Part shown: positions 16,821-24,774 of the stretch, in pieces
Layout of the letters: each line of letters starts with the position of its first letter
Position numbering within the stretch: position 1 is the first letter of the stretch
Assembly (NCBI GenBank): GCA_046295175.1
Contig: JBKBNY010000015.1
Location: 47,689-111,688, forward strand
Origin: JALOLV01 sp046295175
GTDB taxonomy: Bacteria; Bacteroidota; Bacteroidia; Cytophagales; Spirosomataceae
Direction of reading: 5' to 3'
Length of the DNA: 64,000 bases
Notes under the pieces: model-generated
What the model saw: only the letters and a program-made list of their open reading frames with translations
What the model was told of the DNA's origin: nothing
Database searches by the model: none
Program-made: the position numbers and the translations under genes

Positions 16821-18440
16821 ATGATATATATCTTATTATTTATATTATTAGCCATTCAGATTTGGGCTGTTGTGAGGCAAAAAGCCCTACCAAAACTACG
16901 TTTTAGGGTCAAGTTATTGCTCAATTTACTACTTTGGATTGTGCTTTTTTTGTTTGTTTATCAACCCGAATGGAAATCTACTGCCGATACTTCTAAGGTT
17001 TTAATTGTTGGAGAAAACGTTGAAACTTCACGCACAAAACAAATTCAAGACAGTCTAAAAATTACCGAGACTTTTAGCTTGAATGAATTCAAGAAAAAGA
17101 CCAAAGAAAACCCAACATTTGTAGAGAACTTAGGAAACGTTTATTTGATAGGAGAGGGGTTCAATTCGTTGATTTTGAGTAAGTTTTCAGCAAAAAATAT
17201 GACTTGGATTCCTAATTTTAGACCCAATCAACTGCAAAGTATTAATTGGCAAGGAGTACTGCGAAAAGGGCAGATTCAGGAAGTAAAAGGCAAGATAGAA
17301 ACCGCTGATAAACAAGTACTTAGAGTTAAATTTGGGAAGCAAGTTTTAGATAGTACTGTTCTCAATAAAGGCCTCAATGAATTCACTTTGCGATTCCCAA
17401 CCTTTGCTATTGGCAGAACCGAAACCGGGTTATTTTTGGGTGATGATTTATTGAAAAATATCCAGTTTTTTACTTACAAACCCCAATCGCTTTCGGTTTT
17501 GTTTGTATTGGATAATCCTGATTTTGAATCTAAAAATTTGGCTGACTGGCTCGGTAAAAACGGACATCGGGTTGAGATACAGACGACTATTGCCAAAAAT
17601 ACCAAAAGTCAAGGCTCAATCAATAAAACCAAAGAAAAATTTGAGCCAGATTTGGTCATTACAGACGCCTCAAATGCGGCGAATAAAGCCGCTAAAAAGG
17701 CCGTTTCGGATGGTAATAGTGTGCTTTTTATTGGTTTTGTGAATCCAGATGTCGAAATAAAACAGATTAATCAAGCGTTAGGCACTCGATGGATTCTCAA
17801 GAAAATCTCTAACCAAGAGAATATCAAAATCAGCGATGAATTAACGGCACTGCCATTTCAATTTATCCCTAATCCAACTCAAAAGACCTTAGCAGATTAT
17901 CCGATTTCGATTCATCGAACAACTTTTAAAGCAGGAGTAAGTTTATTGAACGAAACCTTTCCGATTAAATTGAGCGGGGACTCGCTGAACTACTCAAAAA
18001 TCTGGAATTCGGTTATTGACCAACTTATTCCACCCCAAAAAAATAATGTTTTGATTGATGCTCCCGTTTATCAAGATGTTCAAAATCAGGTATTTATCAA
18101 TAATTCTACTGAGGATTTACCTAAATTAATAATAGAGAAAGATACAGTTACAATACAAAAATCGGGTGTGAATGCGGCTACTTTGGTGGCAAATTATAGA
18201 TTCCGAGATGCAGGATGGCAGCCGCTGGCTGATTCGATGGAGATTTATGTTGAATCCAAAGATAGTCAATTAGCTCAGGCAAAAGAGATGCAAGAATTTG
18301 TCAATGCTAAATCCGAGAATCAGTTATTAAATTCATCCGAAAATCAGCAGATTATCTCAAAAATACCCGATTGGACTTGGTTTTTGTTGATTATTGTATG
18401 CCTATCATTGCTTTGGATAGAGCCTAAATTGAGATTTTGA
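16821..18440 (+). CDS. Membrane protein of the MoxR cluster
   Basis: This 539-residue protein has two N-terminal helices (IYILLFILLAIQIWAV and VKLLLNLLLWIVLFLFVY), a periplasmic or extracellular middle of about 450 residues with VLFVLDNPDFESKNLADWLG resembling a Rossmann-like segment of BatA-type proteins, and a C-terminal helix (WFLLIIVCLSLLWIE). It starts 10 nt after the preceding gene, so translation is probably coupled. It is the last gene of the run: a promoter for the next gene overlaps its stop codon. I do not recognise a named domain; context places it in the MoxR/BatA module. Confidence 0.75.
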   Translation: MIYILLFILLAIQIWAVVRQKALPKLRFRVKLLLNLLLWIVLFLFVYQPEWKSTADTSKVLIVGENVETSRTKQIQDSLKITETFSLNEFKKKTKENPTFVENLGNVYLIGEGFNSLILSKFSAKNMTWIPNFRPNQLQSINWQGVLRKGQIQEVKGKIETADKQVLRVKFGKQVLDSTVLNKGLNEFTLRFPTFAIGRTETGLFLGDDLLKNIQFFTYKPQSLSVLFVLDNPDFESKNLADWLGKNGHRVEIQTTIAKNTKSQGSINKTKEKFEPDLVITDASNAANKAAKKAVSDGNSVLFIGFVNPDVEIKQINQALGTRWILKKISNQENIKISDELTALPFQFIPNPTQKTLADYPISIHRTTFKAGVSLLNETFPIKLSGDSLNYSKIWNSVIDQLIPPQKNNVLIDAPVYQDVQNQVFINNSTEDLPKLIIEKDTVTIQKSGVNAATLVANYRFRDAGWQPLADSMEIYVESKDSQLAQAKEMQEFVNAKSENQLLNSSENQQIISKIPDWTWFLLIIVCLSLLWIEPKLRF

Positions 18441-18466
18441 TATATTAACGAATACCATTATATTTG
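18436..18466 (+). promoter_or_regulatory. Promoter of the Uma2-family gene
   Basis: TTTG (18436-18439), a 19-nt spacer and TATATTTG (18459-18466) give a complete Bacteroidota promoter. It overlaps the stop codon of the preceding gene and sits 17 nt before the ATG at 18484, showing that the Uma2 gene is an independent unit. Confidence 0.75.
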
Positions 18467-18483
18467 ATTAAAAATCATTTAGA

Positions 18484-19110
18484 ATGATTAAAACACAAAA
18501 TCTTTTAGAAAGTATTAAACGACTTCTTGATGAAAAAGGACTCGCAGTAGTGCCAGCTTCGGAAGAGGAATATCTTTCTATTGCTTTTGAGTACCCACAC
18601 AGAATAGAATACCACAACAGCGAGATTATTACCATGGGTTTGGCTTCAATATGGCACGAGGTTATTGTAATGACCTTCGGTACGCTATTAAATAATATTT
18701 TTTCTGATAACGAAGATGTTTTGGTGATGGGCAGCAATTTTGGGGTTCATGTTCCTAAATTTGAGGGTGGATATTATATGCCAGATGTTGTAGTTGTCAA
18801 AGGCGAACCTCAATTTAAAGGAAACTCTACTGCTATTGTTACAAATCCTTTCATTATCATTGAAGTTTTATCTCCTCCTACAACCAATTACGATTTATCC
18901 GAAAAATTAGGGGAATACAAACATATTGAAAGTCTTAATCAGATTGTTTTTGTAAGCCAGAAGAAAATTTGGGTTTCTGTTTATACTCGCTCCGAGAATC
19001 CCAATATTTGGTTAAATCAAGATTTTGAAGCTGAAAATGACGTTATATTGATTGATAACCAGTCGATTGTAGTCAGAGATATTTATAAAAAAGTTAAGTT
19101 TGAGAATTAA
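18484..19110 (+). CDS. Uma2-family protein (PD-(D/E)XK nuclease fold)
   Basis: This 208-residue Uma2 (DUF820) protein has a PD-(D/E)XK-type core: MPDVVVV with D101, IIIEVLSPPT with E127, and EKLGEYKHIESL with K141. These are the usual acidic and lysine positions of the fold. It has its own promoter and is monocistronic. Uma2 genes are numerous and often solitary in cyanobacteria and Bacteroidota; nuclease activity is predicted from the fold, and the biological role is unknown. The 3' end overlaps the convergent CWC-family gene by 17 nt. A decayed relative is found at 28838-29390. Confidence 0.9.
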   Translation: MIKTQNLLESIKRLLDEKGLAVVPASEEEYLSIAFEYPHRIEYHNSEIITMGLASIWHEVIVMTFGTLLNNIFSDNEDVLVMGSNFGVHVPKFEGGYYMPDVVVVKGEPQFKGNSTAIVTNPFIIIEVLSPPTTNYDLSEKLGEYKHIESLNQIVFVSQKKIWVSVYTRSENPNIWLNQDFEAENDVILIDNQSIVVRDIYKKVKFEN

Positions 19111-19312
19111 CATACTCCTCCTTCAACTCCCTCAAACACTTTACACAAAGGCAAGTATATTCGCCAAAAGTTACTTCTGAATACTCTCTTATATAACGCA
19201 ACTCGTTTGGGTTGAGGTCTATCCACATACAGTCGCATTTCAAGACCGAATTTGCCTTGCAAGTAAATACACTGCCGCATCGGGGGCATTCGTCGGGTGC
19301 GTGTTTTTCCAT
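19094..19312 (-). CDS. Cysteine-rich CWC-family protein
   Basis: This 72-residue protein has eight cysteines in zinc-ribbon-like groups: CPRCGSVFTC, LKCDCMWIDL, TCLCVKCL. This pattern, with the LKCDCMWIDLNPNEL core, matches the small cysteine-rich CWC family. It is probably a metal-binding cytoplasmic protein of unknown role. The stop lies inside the 3' end of the convergent Uma2 gene (17-nt overlap). No clear promoter was seen; the palindrome at 19321-19357 sits immediately upstream. Confidence 0.8.
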   Translation of the reverse strand: MEKHAPDECPRCGSVFTCKANSVLKCDCMWIDLNPNELRYIREYSEVTFGEYTCLCVKCLRELKEEYVNSQT

Positions 19313-19320
19313 GTTTCTAA

Positions 19321-19357
19321 GTAGCCCTGACAGGGTTCAATACCCTGTCAGGGCTAC
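19321..19357 (+). repeat. Perfect 16-bp palindrome, terminator-like on the plus strand
   Basis: GTAGCCCTGACAGGGT (19321-19336) and ACCCTGTCAGGGCTAC (19342-19357) form a perfect stem with a 5-nt loop, followed on the plus strand by TTTTTATTTTTT. It could terminate plus-strand transcripts from Uma2. Its core (CTGACAGGG, TTCAAT, CCCTGTCAG) recurs at 20525-20557 on the other side of the YncE-like gene. Confidence 0.75.
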
Positions 19358-19360
19358 TTT

Positions 19361-20455
19361 TTATTTTTTAAAATAAAACTTACTCGGTGCAATTTCGGCT
19401 TTTACCGAATCTATCAAAGTCCCCGTTGGATTGTATCTGAATACGTAGCCTGCTTGTTTAAAAGAAGGTACTAAACCTGCATAAATTGTACCCGTTTGTG
19501 GGTCAACGGCGATTCCACCGCCAAATAAACGGTTGATAAAAGGTTTATCAGCCGAGATACTCGTGGCATCGGTCGAGAAGCTGTAAGTTTCTCCTTTTTG
19601 TTTCCAGCCATCGGCTGAATCGTAGAATGAATATGTGAAATAGACAGTCTTTTTATCGGGACTCATCGCAAAACTACTTGGCGATTTTGATGAATTTGCC
19701 GAAGTAATTTTGATTCTCGATTCAACAGTTTTAGTCGAAGGGTTGAACTTAATCAGTTCTTTACCCGCAAAAACCCACAATTTGTTGTTGGCATCTAAAC
19801 CAATGATATTCGGATTTTGCCCGATTTCGATAGTTTGTTTTACGGCATCGGTTGCAATATCTATAACAGAAAGAATGGTTTTATCCGAGGCAGTATTTGA
19901 ACCAGTATTTCCGATAAAGGCCTCATTACCAATAACTTGTATGGTTTCTGAACCATTCTGAACTGGAATTTTCTTGCTTAATTGATTACTTACTAAGTCA
20001 ATCACCGCAACATAACCAGCCTTGTAGCTATAATCGGCGTTTAGGGCATCCCAGCAAACTACGTAGGCTTTGTTTGTACCAACTTTTACGGCATTTCTTG
20101 GGTTTTCAACCTCTCTAATTACCCCAACTGACTTGAAAGTACGAGCATTTACAATCTCGATGGCATCTTTTCCATCGGTCGAATTATCAACCAAAATCAG
20201 TCCTTTTTCATCCACTTCGGTATATCCGCTGATTCCCCCCGAAATAGCACGAAGATTCTCCTTCTGAAAAATATCATAAGAAGCGTTTTTTGAATTGCGT
20301 TCGAGCAGGGTTATTGAGCCATTGTTATCAAAAAAATTACCCGAATTTAGTACCAAAACACCGCTATCATAAGGTTGTGTAGGTTCGGTTTCGGTTTTGT
20401 TACAAGCCGCAAAAAGCACCGATAAAGCACTCAAAATAAGAAGATTACGTTTCAT
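19361..20455 (-). CDS. YncE-like beta-propeller lipoprotein, cobalamin operon
   Basis: This 364-residue protein has a lipoprotein signal (MKRNLLILSALSVLFAAC, Cys at 18). The rest is a repeated beta-propeller-type sequence (VLVLNSGNFFDNNGSITLL, GYVAVIDLVSNQL, ILSVIDIATDAVKQTIEIG, ITSANSSKSPSSFAMSPDKK) like YncE/DUF5074 surface proteins. It is downstream of the BtuB-like receptor in the same orientation, behind a cobalamin riboswitch, with a 164-nt gap holding palindromes. A role in binding or handing over corrinoid at the cell surface is inferred from this context, which recurs in Bacteroidota B12-uptake loci. Confidence 0.82.
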   Translation of the reverse strand: MKRNLLILSALSVLFAACNKTETEPTQPYDSGVLVLNSGNFFDNNGSITLLERNSKNASYDIFQKENLRAISGGISGYTEVDEKGLILVDNSTDGKDAIEIVNARTFKSVGVIREVENPRNAVKVGTNKAYVVCWDALNADYSYKAGYVAVIDLVSNQLSKKIPVQNGSETIQVIGNEAFIGNTGSNTASDKTILSVIDIATDAVKQTIEIGQNPNIIGLDANNKLWVFAGKELIKFNPSTKTVESRIKITSANSSKSPSSFAMSPDKKTVYFTYSFYDSADGWKQKGETYSFSTDATSISADKPFINRLFGGGIAVDPQTGTIYAGLVPSFKQAGYVFRYNPTGTLIDSVKAEIAPSKFYFKK

Positions 20456-20524
20456 GATTTACTTTGTTTAATTAATGTTTATGTATTTGATGGATTCTCA
20501 AATTTGATTATTTACCTGTTTTAA

Positions 20525-20600
20525 ACTCTGACAGGGGTTTCAATCCCTGTCAGAGTTAACCCCAAAGAGTTAGAAGAATAATATTCTAACTTTGAGGATT
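20525..20600. repeat. Two palindromes between the BtuB-like and YncE-like genes
   Basis: First, AACTCTGACAGGG (from 20525) pairs with CCCTGTCAGAGTT (to 20557). Second, CCAAAGAGTTAGAA pairs imperfectly with TTCTAACTTTGAGG, followed on the plus strand by TTTTTTT. On the minus strand, the direction of transcription here, no T-run follows, so the operon may read through. The first shares its core with 19321-19357. Confidence 0.6.
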
Positions 20601-20619
20601 TTTTTAGTGGTTAGATGAT

Positions 20620-22575
20620 TTACTTCTGCAAATGCACAATTAGGCTCATTGCAAAACTCCGCATGGGCATCGCATTTTTTTTAAGGTTTGGATAAAGCGT
20701 ATTTGTTAAATTATTTCCCTGAATCACAAGGTCAAATTGATTATTCTTGATTTTTTTCTGATAATTCAGAATCAGGTTTAACAAATAATACGGAGGAAAA
20801 GGTAAACCAGTGTGGTCGAATGTAATGTGCCTTTCAGAATTAAACATCTGCTGAATACTCGCCGAAAAGCCCTTTCTCGAAGCAGAAATCGTACTGCTTA
20901 TGGCGTGTCGAGGTACATAAATGAGCTGTTTACCCAAAATATCTTTGGTGTATAAGCCAAACTCTTTTTGTTGCGACGAGTTCGTCAAGGCATATTGTAC
21001 ATCGGCATTGAGTTGTGTGGATTTAATTTGTGTTTTTATTGTGAATTCAATCTCGATTCCTTTAGAAAGTACTTGTTGCAAGTTCTCGACTCGGTATCCT
21101 CGGTCGGGATTCCAATAAGTCCAATTATCAATCAAATTATGGAATGCCGTAAAACCCAACTTGGTTTGAGTGGCATCCGAAAAACGCTGCTGCCAAGTTA
21201 TTCCGCCTTCTTTATTAAATCCCTGCTCGGGTTTGATGTCAGGATTCCCCAGATTTACCCAATAGCGTTCGTTTAGAGTAGGCACACGGTAGCTAAAAGC
21301 GACATTGGCCGGAACCGTAATACGGGTATTGCCTTTGCGGTAAATGTCATACTCGACCCCAGCCGATGGAGTAAAAGGTGGATTATACCCCGTTATGAAT
21401 GCTTGACGGAGGTTGATTGATGAGCTGAACTTACTACTGAATTGATGACGAAGCAAAGCGTAAACATCAAAACGGTTTTCTTGTTTGAGGTTATCGCCAT
21501 AGCCATCTACTCGGGCATCAAAATGTACAAATTCACCACCAATTTTTAGATTTGTACCTCTGGCACAATCCCTAATCCACGAAAAATCGTGTTCGGTTCT
21601 GAAAATAAACCTGTCGATTTCGGTATGGCTCGGATTCGTATTTTCACCTCGACCATAATCTGTAATATCTCTAATAAATCCAGTTCGGATGAGTGTTTTA
21701 CCCAATTGATATGAACCCAACATACGATACGCCTGCGTACGAGTAATTTCTCTGAGCGAAATGACATCGGGCTGAATCGTGAGGTTGTTATCGGTCACCC
21801 ACAAATTTAGCGAGAGTAAATCTCCCGATTTGTGTTGTAGGTAAAGGTCTTGCACGACCCCTTTCTGCGTGGTGTGAATCGGCTCAACGTTGTAGGTTCG
21901 GCCTTTGCGGTCGGAGATGGGTTCGATTCCAAAATTGTTTTTGAAAGTACTTCCATAAATAAGCGTCTTGCCCGAAAATTTCCAGTTTTTATTGAGAGAT
22001 TGGTAGAATTTTAGTCCGATTTGGCTTGAAAAATTCTCGGATGTTTCGGCTCGGATAGCAAATAAACCTTGAAAGCCTTCGGTTTTGAATTGCGGAACCG
22101 AACGCAACTGAATGCTTCCGCCCACGGCATCGGTTCCAACACAACTTGCTGCCGAACCGTATTGAATCGTCATTTGGTCGAATGCCACAACCGGAATCGT
22201 CGAAAAATCAGTTTGACCCAGCGATGGGAAATTAATATTGACCCCATTCCAAAGCAAAGCCGTATGGCTCGATGAAGTTCCTCGAAACGAAATACTCGTA
22301 ATCTGACCCGCACCGTAGCTTTTAAATGCAATCGGCGATTGAAACTGCAAAAAATCAGCCATCGTGCTAAAGCTATTACGAGCCAATTTTGCCGAGTCAA
22401 TCTCTTGCACTTTTTGTCCAATCATAAATCTTTCGGGGCGAATACCTTTGATGGTAACTTCGCAAAGGCTTACTTCTTTTTGGGCAAAAGTGGTTGAGTA
22501 TAAGCAAAATATGCCTATAATATGCACCAATCGAAGCAAATACCTTTGCCCCTCTAACTTGCTGAAAAACAACAA
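20620..22575 (-). CDS. btuB: BtuB-like TonB-dependent cobalamin receptor
   Basis: This 651-residue outer-membrane receptor has a signal peptide ending near STTFAQ, a plug domain (VTIKGIRPERFMIGQKVQEI, then SISFRGTSSSHTALLWNGVN, then TIQYGSAASCVGTDAVGG) and a 22-strand-type barrel ending in MRSFAMSLIVHLQK with the aromatic-poor C-terminus found in some members. Length and the lack of a CarboxypepD_reg domain fit BtuB rather than SusC. The cobalamin riboswitch in its leader (22653-22837) strongly supports corrinoid uptake. The YncE-like lipoprotein gene follows. Expression should fall when adenosylcobalamin is plentiful. Confidence 0.92.
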   Translation of the reverse strand: MLFFSKLEGQRYLLRLVHIIGIFCLYSTTFAQKEVSLCEVTIKGIRPERFMIGQKVQEIDSAKLARNSFSTMADFLQFQSPIAFKSYGAGQITSISFRGTSSSHTALLWNGVNINFPSLGQTDFSTIPVVAFDQMTIQYGSAASCVGTDAVGGSIQLRSVPQFKTEGFQGLFAIRAETSENFSSQIGLKFYQSLNKNWKFSGKTLIYGSTFKNNFGIEPISDRKGRTYNVEPIHTTQKGVVQDLYLQHKSGDLLSLNLWVTDNNLTIQPDVISLREITRTQAYRMLGSYQLGKTLIRTGFIRDITDYGRGENTNPSHTEIDRFIFRTEHDFSWIRDCARGTNLKIGGEFVHFDARVDGYGDNLKQENRFDVYALLRHQFSSKFSSSINLRQAFITGYNPPFTPSAGVEYDIYRKGNTRITVPANVAFSYRVPTLNERYWVNLGNPDIKPEQGFNKEGGITWQQRFSDATQTKLGFTAFHNLIDNWTYWNPDRGYRVENLQQVLSKGIEIEFTIKTQIKSTQLNADVQYALTNSSQQKEFGLYTKDILGKQLIYVPRHAISSTISASRKGFSASIQQMFNSERHITFDHTGLPFPPYYLLNLILNYQKKIKNNQFDLVIQGNNLTNTLYPNLKKNAMPMRSFAMSLIVHLQK

Positions 22576-22652
22576 TTTACCAATATTTTTCGATGAAATA
22601 ATTGCTATCGCTCAATCTTCCCCATCCTCCGTAGGGTACAGACTAAGAATGA

Positions 22653-22837
22653 TTTATGGCAGGTCTCCTGACTCGTTTCTTGTTTTCAGACCTTCCCGCT
22701 CCGCAATCGTGAGCAGTGGTACTCGTAGCATGAAAACAAACAAAATGAAACTTACAGTTGCGGGGACAGTCTCGGTTTTACACCGAAGTTCCCTTTTAAG
22801 CTCGTAATAGCACGGAGGCTATCGCTTGCACCATAAA
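22653..22837 (-). ncRNA. Cobalamin riboswitch
   Basis: Read on the minus strand, the element begins with TTTATGG (22831-22837) and ends with CCATAAA (22653-22659), which pair as P1. Between them are hallmark blocks: GGTGC near the 5' end, AAAAGGGAA, a GGTGTAAAACCGA segment, ACTGTCCCCGCAACTGTAA (the conserved core), and the B12 box-like AGTCAGGAGACCTGCC at the 3' end. It lies 78 nt before the BtuB-like start and directly after a consensus promoter. Adenosylcobalamin or a related corrinoid is expected to repress the downstream operon. Confidence 0.95.
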
Positions 22838-22843
22838 CTGATG

Positions 22844-22876
22844 CAAATGTAGAGAAAATTTTTTGAGTTTTTCAAA
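22844..22876 (-). promoter_or_regulatory. Promoter of the cobalamin-uptake operon
   Basis: On the minus strand TTTG (22873-22876), 21 nt, and TACATTTG (22844-22851) match the Bacteroidota consensus. The expected start, about 7 nt downstream, coincides with the first P1 base of the riboswitch near 22837. Confidence 0.8.
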
Positions 22877-23014
22877 ATAAAAATTGCAAATAAATTCTAA
22901 ATACTTGAAAATGAGATAGTTATATTATGCGTATTTTTTTGGTAAATCAAATCCAAAGCGAATTTTTAACCGTATATACTCAAAATTGACTTACGTATTT
23001 TTAAAACTAACCCC

Positions 23015-23356
23015 ATGAAGAAACAATTATTCACAATTGCGATGTGTCTAAGCAGTGCTATAATTTATGCACAAGATGATTTGAAAATTAATACTTACGA
23101 TGCCGAAAATCACCAAAAAGTAAAGAGTATTTGGGTGATTGCCGAAAGAATAAGCGATAAAATGCGAGATTCGGTAATGACAGATAAAAATGGTGTTGCG
23201 GTATTCAAGAATCTAAAAAAAGACGAAAAATATTGCATTTACACAAAAGCAAATACACGTTACGAAAACTCATCAGTAAGGGTCATTTTAACGAAAAAAG
23301 ACGAGAGTTTGATGCGTTTGGCAATCTACAAACACGAAGAAGTGGGTGCCAGATGA
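23015..23356 (+). CDS. Small secreted protein of unknown function
   Basis: This 113-residue protein has a signal peptide (MKKQLFTIAMCLSSAIIYAQ) and a mature part of about 93 residues with a beta-sandwich look (VMTDKNGVAVFKNLKKDEKY, then VRVILTKKDESLMRL), reminiscent of a carboxypeptidase-regulatory-like (Ig-like) domain. No catalytic motif. It is isolated, divergent from the cobalamin operon. Composition and signal peptide support a real gene. A hairpin at 23537-23566 may end its transcript. Confidence 0.7.
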   Translation: MKKQLFTIAMCLSSAIIYAQDDLKINTYDAENHQKVKSIWVIAERISDKMRDSVMTDKNGVAVFKNLKKDEKYCIYTKANTRYENSSVRVILTKKDESLMRLAIYKHEEVGAR

Positions 23357-23713
23357 TGTGAACCTCAAAAATATAATTGGGAAAATAACAATTGGGTAAA
23401 CGAGATGCTTGGTTTCTGGGCATCTTCTTTTTATATCAAAAGATAGGAGAAATTTATTTTTAAAAGGGAGCTTTACCTACTCAAAATATTTTGATACAAC
23501 CAAGATTTCAAGAAGATTACTAATCAAGGAAAGTTTCGTTGGGCGAGAGATTAAACTCACCCAACGATGTGTAGCTTTTTCATCATTATGTGTTCGTTTT
23601 GCAAATCACCGAAAAATTTTCCAGAAAATAATCCCCCTTTTCAGGTGATTGTGACGAACGGATATATACGAAGATGAAAGGAATCTGATTTGATAAACTA
23701 TCATTTGCCTGAA
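23357..23713. other. Intergenic region with a hairpin
   Basis: A 357-nt stretch without a convincing gene. CGTTGGGCGAG (23537-23547) pairs with CTCACCCAACG (23556-23566, one G:U), followed after 9 nt by TTTTTC. It may be a weak terminator for the small secreted protein. An open frame at 23409-23648 has no signal, motif or family likeness and was not called. Confidence 0.4.
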
Positions 23714-23974
23714 TTATGCCAATGAAAACTGGATGGCATCACGTTTAGGCAAATCTTTTAGGCCAGCCATGCCCAATTCGTCCCAAGCATCGAGCCAGTT
23801 AGTAATTGTACCTCTGCTCACTTCAAAAATATCTGATAAGGTTGTGATACTGTAGCCCTTATAACTCAAAAGAATAGCTTTAGCACGTTCTCTTTCGCGA
23901 TGATTACGACTTTTACGAGCTATATTTCTTAGCATTTCCATCTGCTCTTCTGAAATCCCTCTTACGTAACGCAT
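23714..23974 (-). CDS. HTH-only protein resembling IS630 transposase N-terminus
   Basis: This 86-residue protein matches the N-terminal HTH region of IS630-type transposases (ISEEQMEMLRNIARKSRNHR, then AKAILLSYKGYSITTLSDIF, then WLDAWDELGMAGLKDLP). Full transposases continue with a linker and DDE catalytic domain; here the frame stops right after the HTH at DAIQFSLA. I found no DDE-like coding sequence in the 350 nt downstream. It may be a truncated IS remnant, the first frame of a split transposase whose second part is lost, or a domesticated DNA-binding protein. Confidence 0.65.
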   Translation of the reverse strand: MRYVRGISEEQMEMLRNIARKSRNHRERERAKAILLSYKGYSITTLSDIFEVSRGTITNWLDAWDELGMAGLKDLPKRDAIQFSLA

Positions 23975-24050
23975 AGTTTGTTGCTTTAATTTTGATGAAA
24001 TTTAGGATATGTAAGCAATCGGCAAATCACCCAGAAAGTGTGAAATTTTA

Positions 24051-24677
24051 TTAGATTAATTTTTCTTTTTCGGCTTTGCGGAGTGCTTCGGTTTTGTTGG
24101 TAACGTGTAATTTTTGGTAAATATTTCTAATGTGTGTCTTGACAGTCTCGACACTGATAAATAATTCGTCGGCAATCGAATGATAGGTTTTTCCTTTCGA
24201 TAATAAGCCCAAAACATCGGTTTCTCGCTCTGAAAGTGGTGAATTGTGATTTCGTTGGAATGATTTCACAACCATCGACGCAATTTTAGAACTCATCGGA
24301 GCCCCTCCTCGAAGAAGTTCATCAATAGCACTCATCAATCTTAGGTGGTCGGTATCTTTGGTCAGATAACCCGAAGCTCCCGCACAAAGTGCATCAAAAA
24401 CCATACGGCTATCCTCATGGACACTCACCACCAAAATAATTGTGTTGGGTTTTTCTTTTAAAATCCTCTTGATACCCTCAATACCGTGCATTCCGGGCAA
24501 TTCTAAGTCAATAATCACCAAATTTGGAGAATCTTTCTTGAGGTTTTTTAAGGCATCATGGCAATTGGTATAGGTATTGATTACTCTATAGTGTTGCTGG
24601 GTATTGATAATGAGTGCAAATCCATCTTTGACAGGCTCATTGTCTTCGATGATAATGATTTTTACATAATCATTCAT
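24051..24677 (-). CDS. NarL/LuxR-type response regulator
   Basis: About 208 residues from the preferred ATG at 24677 (MNDYVKIIIIEDNEPVKDGF); an in-frame upstream start at 24728 adds 17 unlikely residues. The receiver domain has the acidic pair in IIEDNE and the phospho-acceptor Asp in LVIIDLELPGMHG. The C-terminal LuxR HTH reads LSERETDVLGLLSKGKTYHS and then SVETVKTHIRNIYQKL. The gene follows the propeller histidine kinase by about 100 nt on the same strand, so the two form a cognate pair. Targets are unknown; neither the neighbouring dioxygenase nor other genes show an obvious shared operator. Confidence 0.93.
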   Translation of the reverse strand: MNDYVKIIIIEDNEPVKDGFALIINTQQHYRVINTYTNCHDALKNLKKDSPNLVIIDLELPGMHGIEGIKRILKEKPNTIILVVSVHEDSRMVFDALCAGASGYLTKDTDHLRLMSAIDELLRGGAPMSSKIASMVVKSFQRNHNSPLSERETDVLGLLSKGKTYHSIADELFISVETVKTHIRNIYQKLHVTNKTEALRKAEKEKLI

Positions 24678-24774
24678 TTTTCTTGTAGCTATAAAGCTGT
24701 CGGCTCTGCTACTGCTTCCGATGTACATGTGTTTTTAAGTTATTAGCTTTTTCATAACTAATAACGATAAAATC

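Noticed and set aside
22364..22807. Plus-strand open frame of 147 codons across the btuB 5' end and its leader
   Set aside because: It overlaps the cobalamin riboswitch and btuB start in antisense, has no family likeness, and its sequence is explained by those features.
23409..23648. Short plus-strand frame of 79 codons
   Set aside because: No signal, family, or start context; it runs through a hairpin. Reported only as intergenic.
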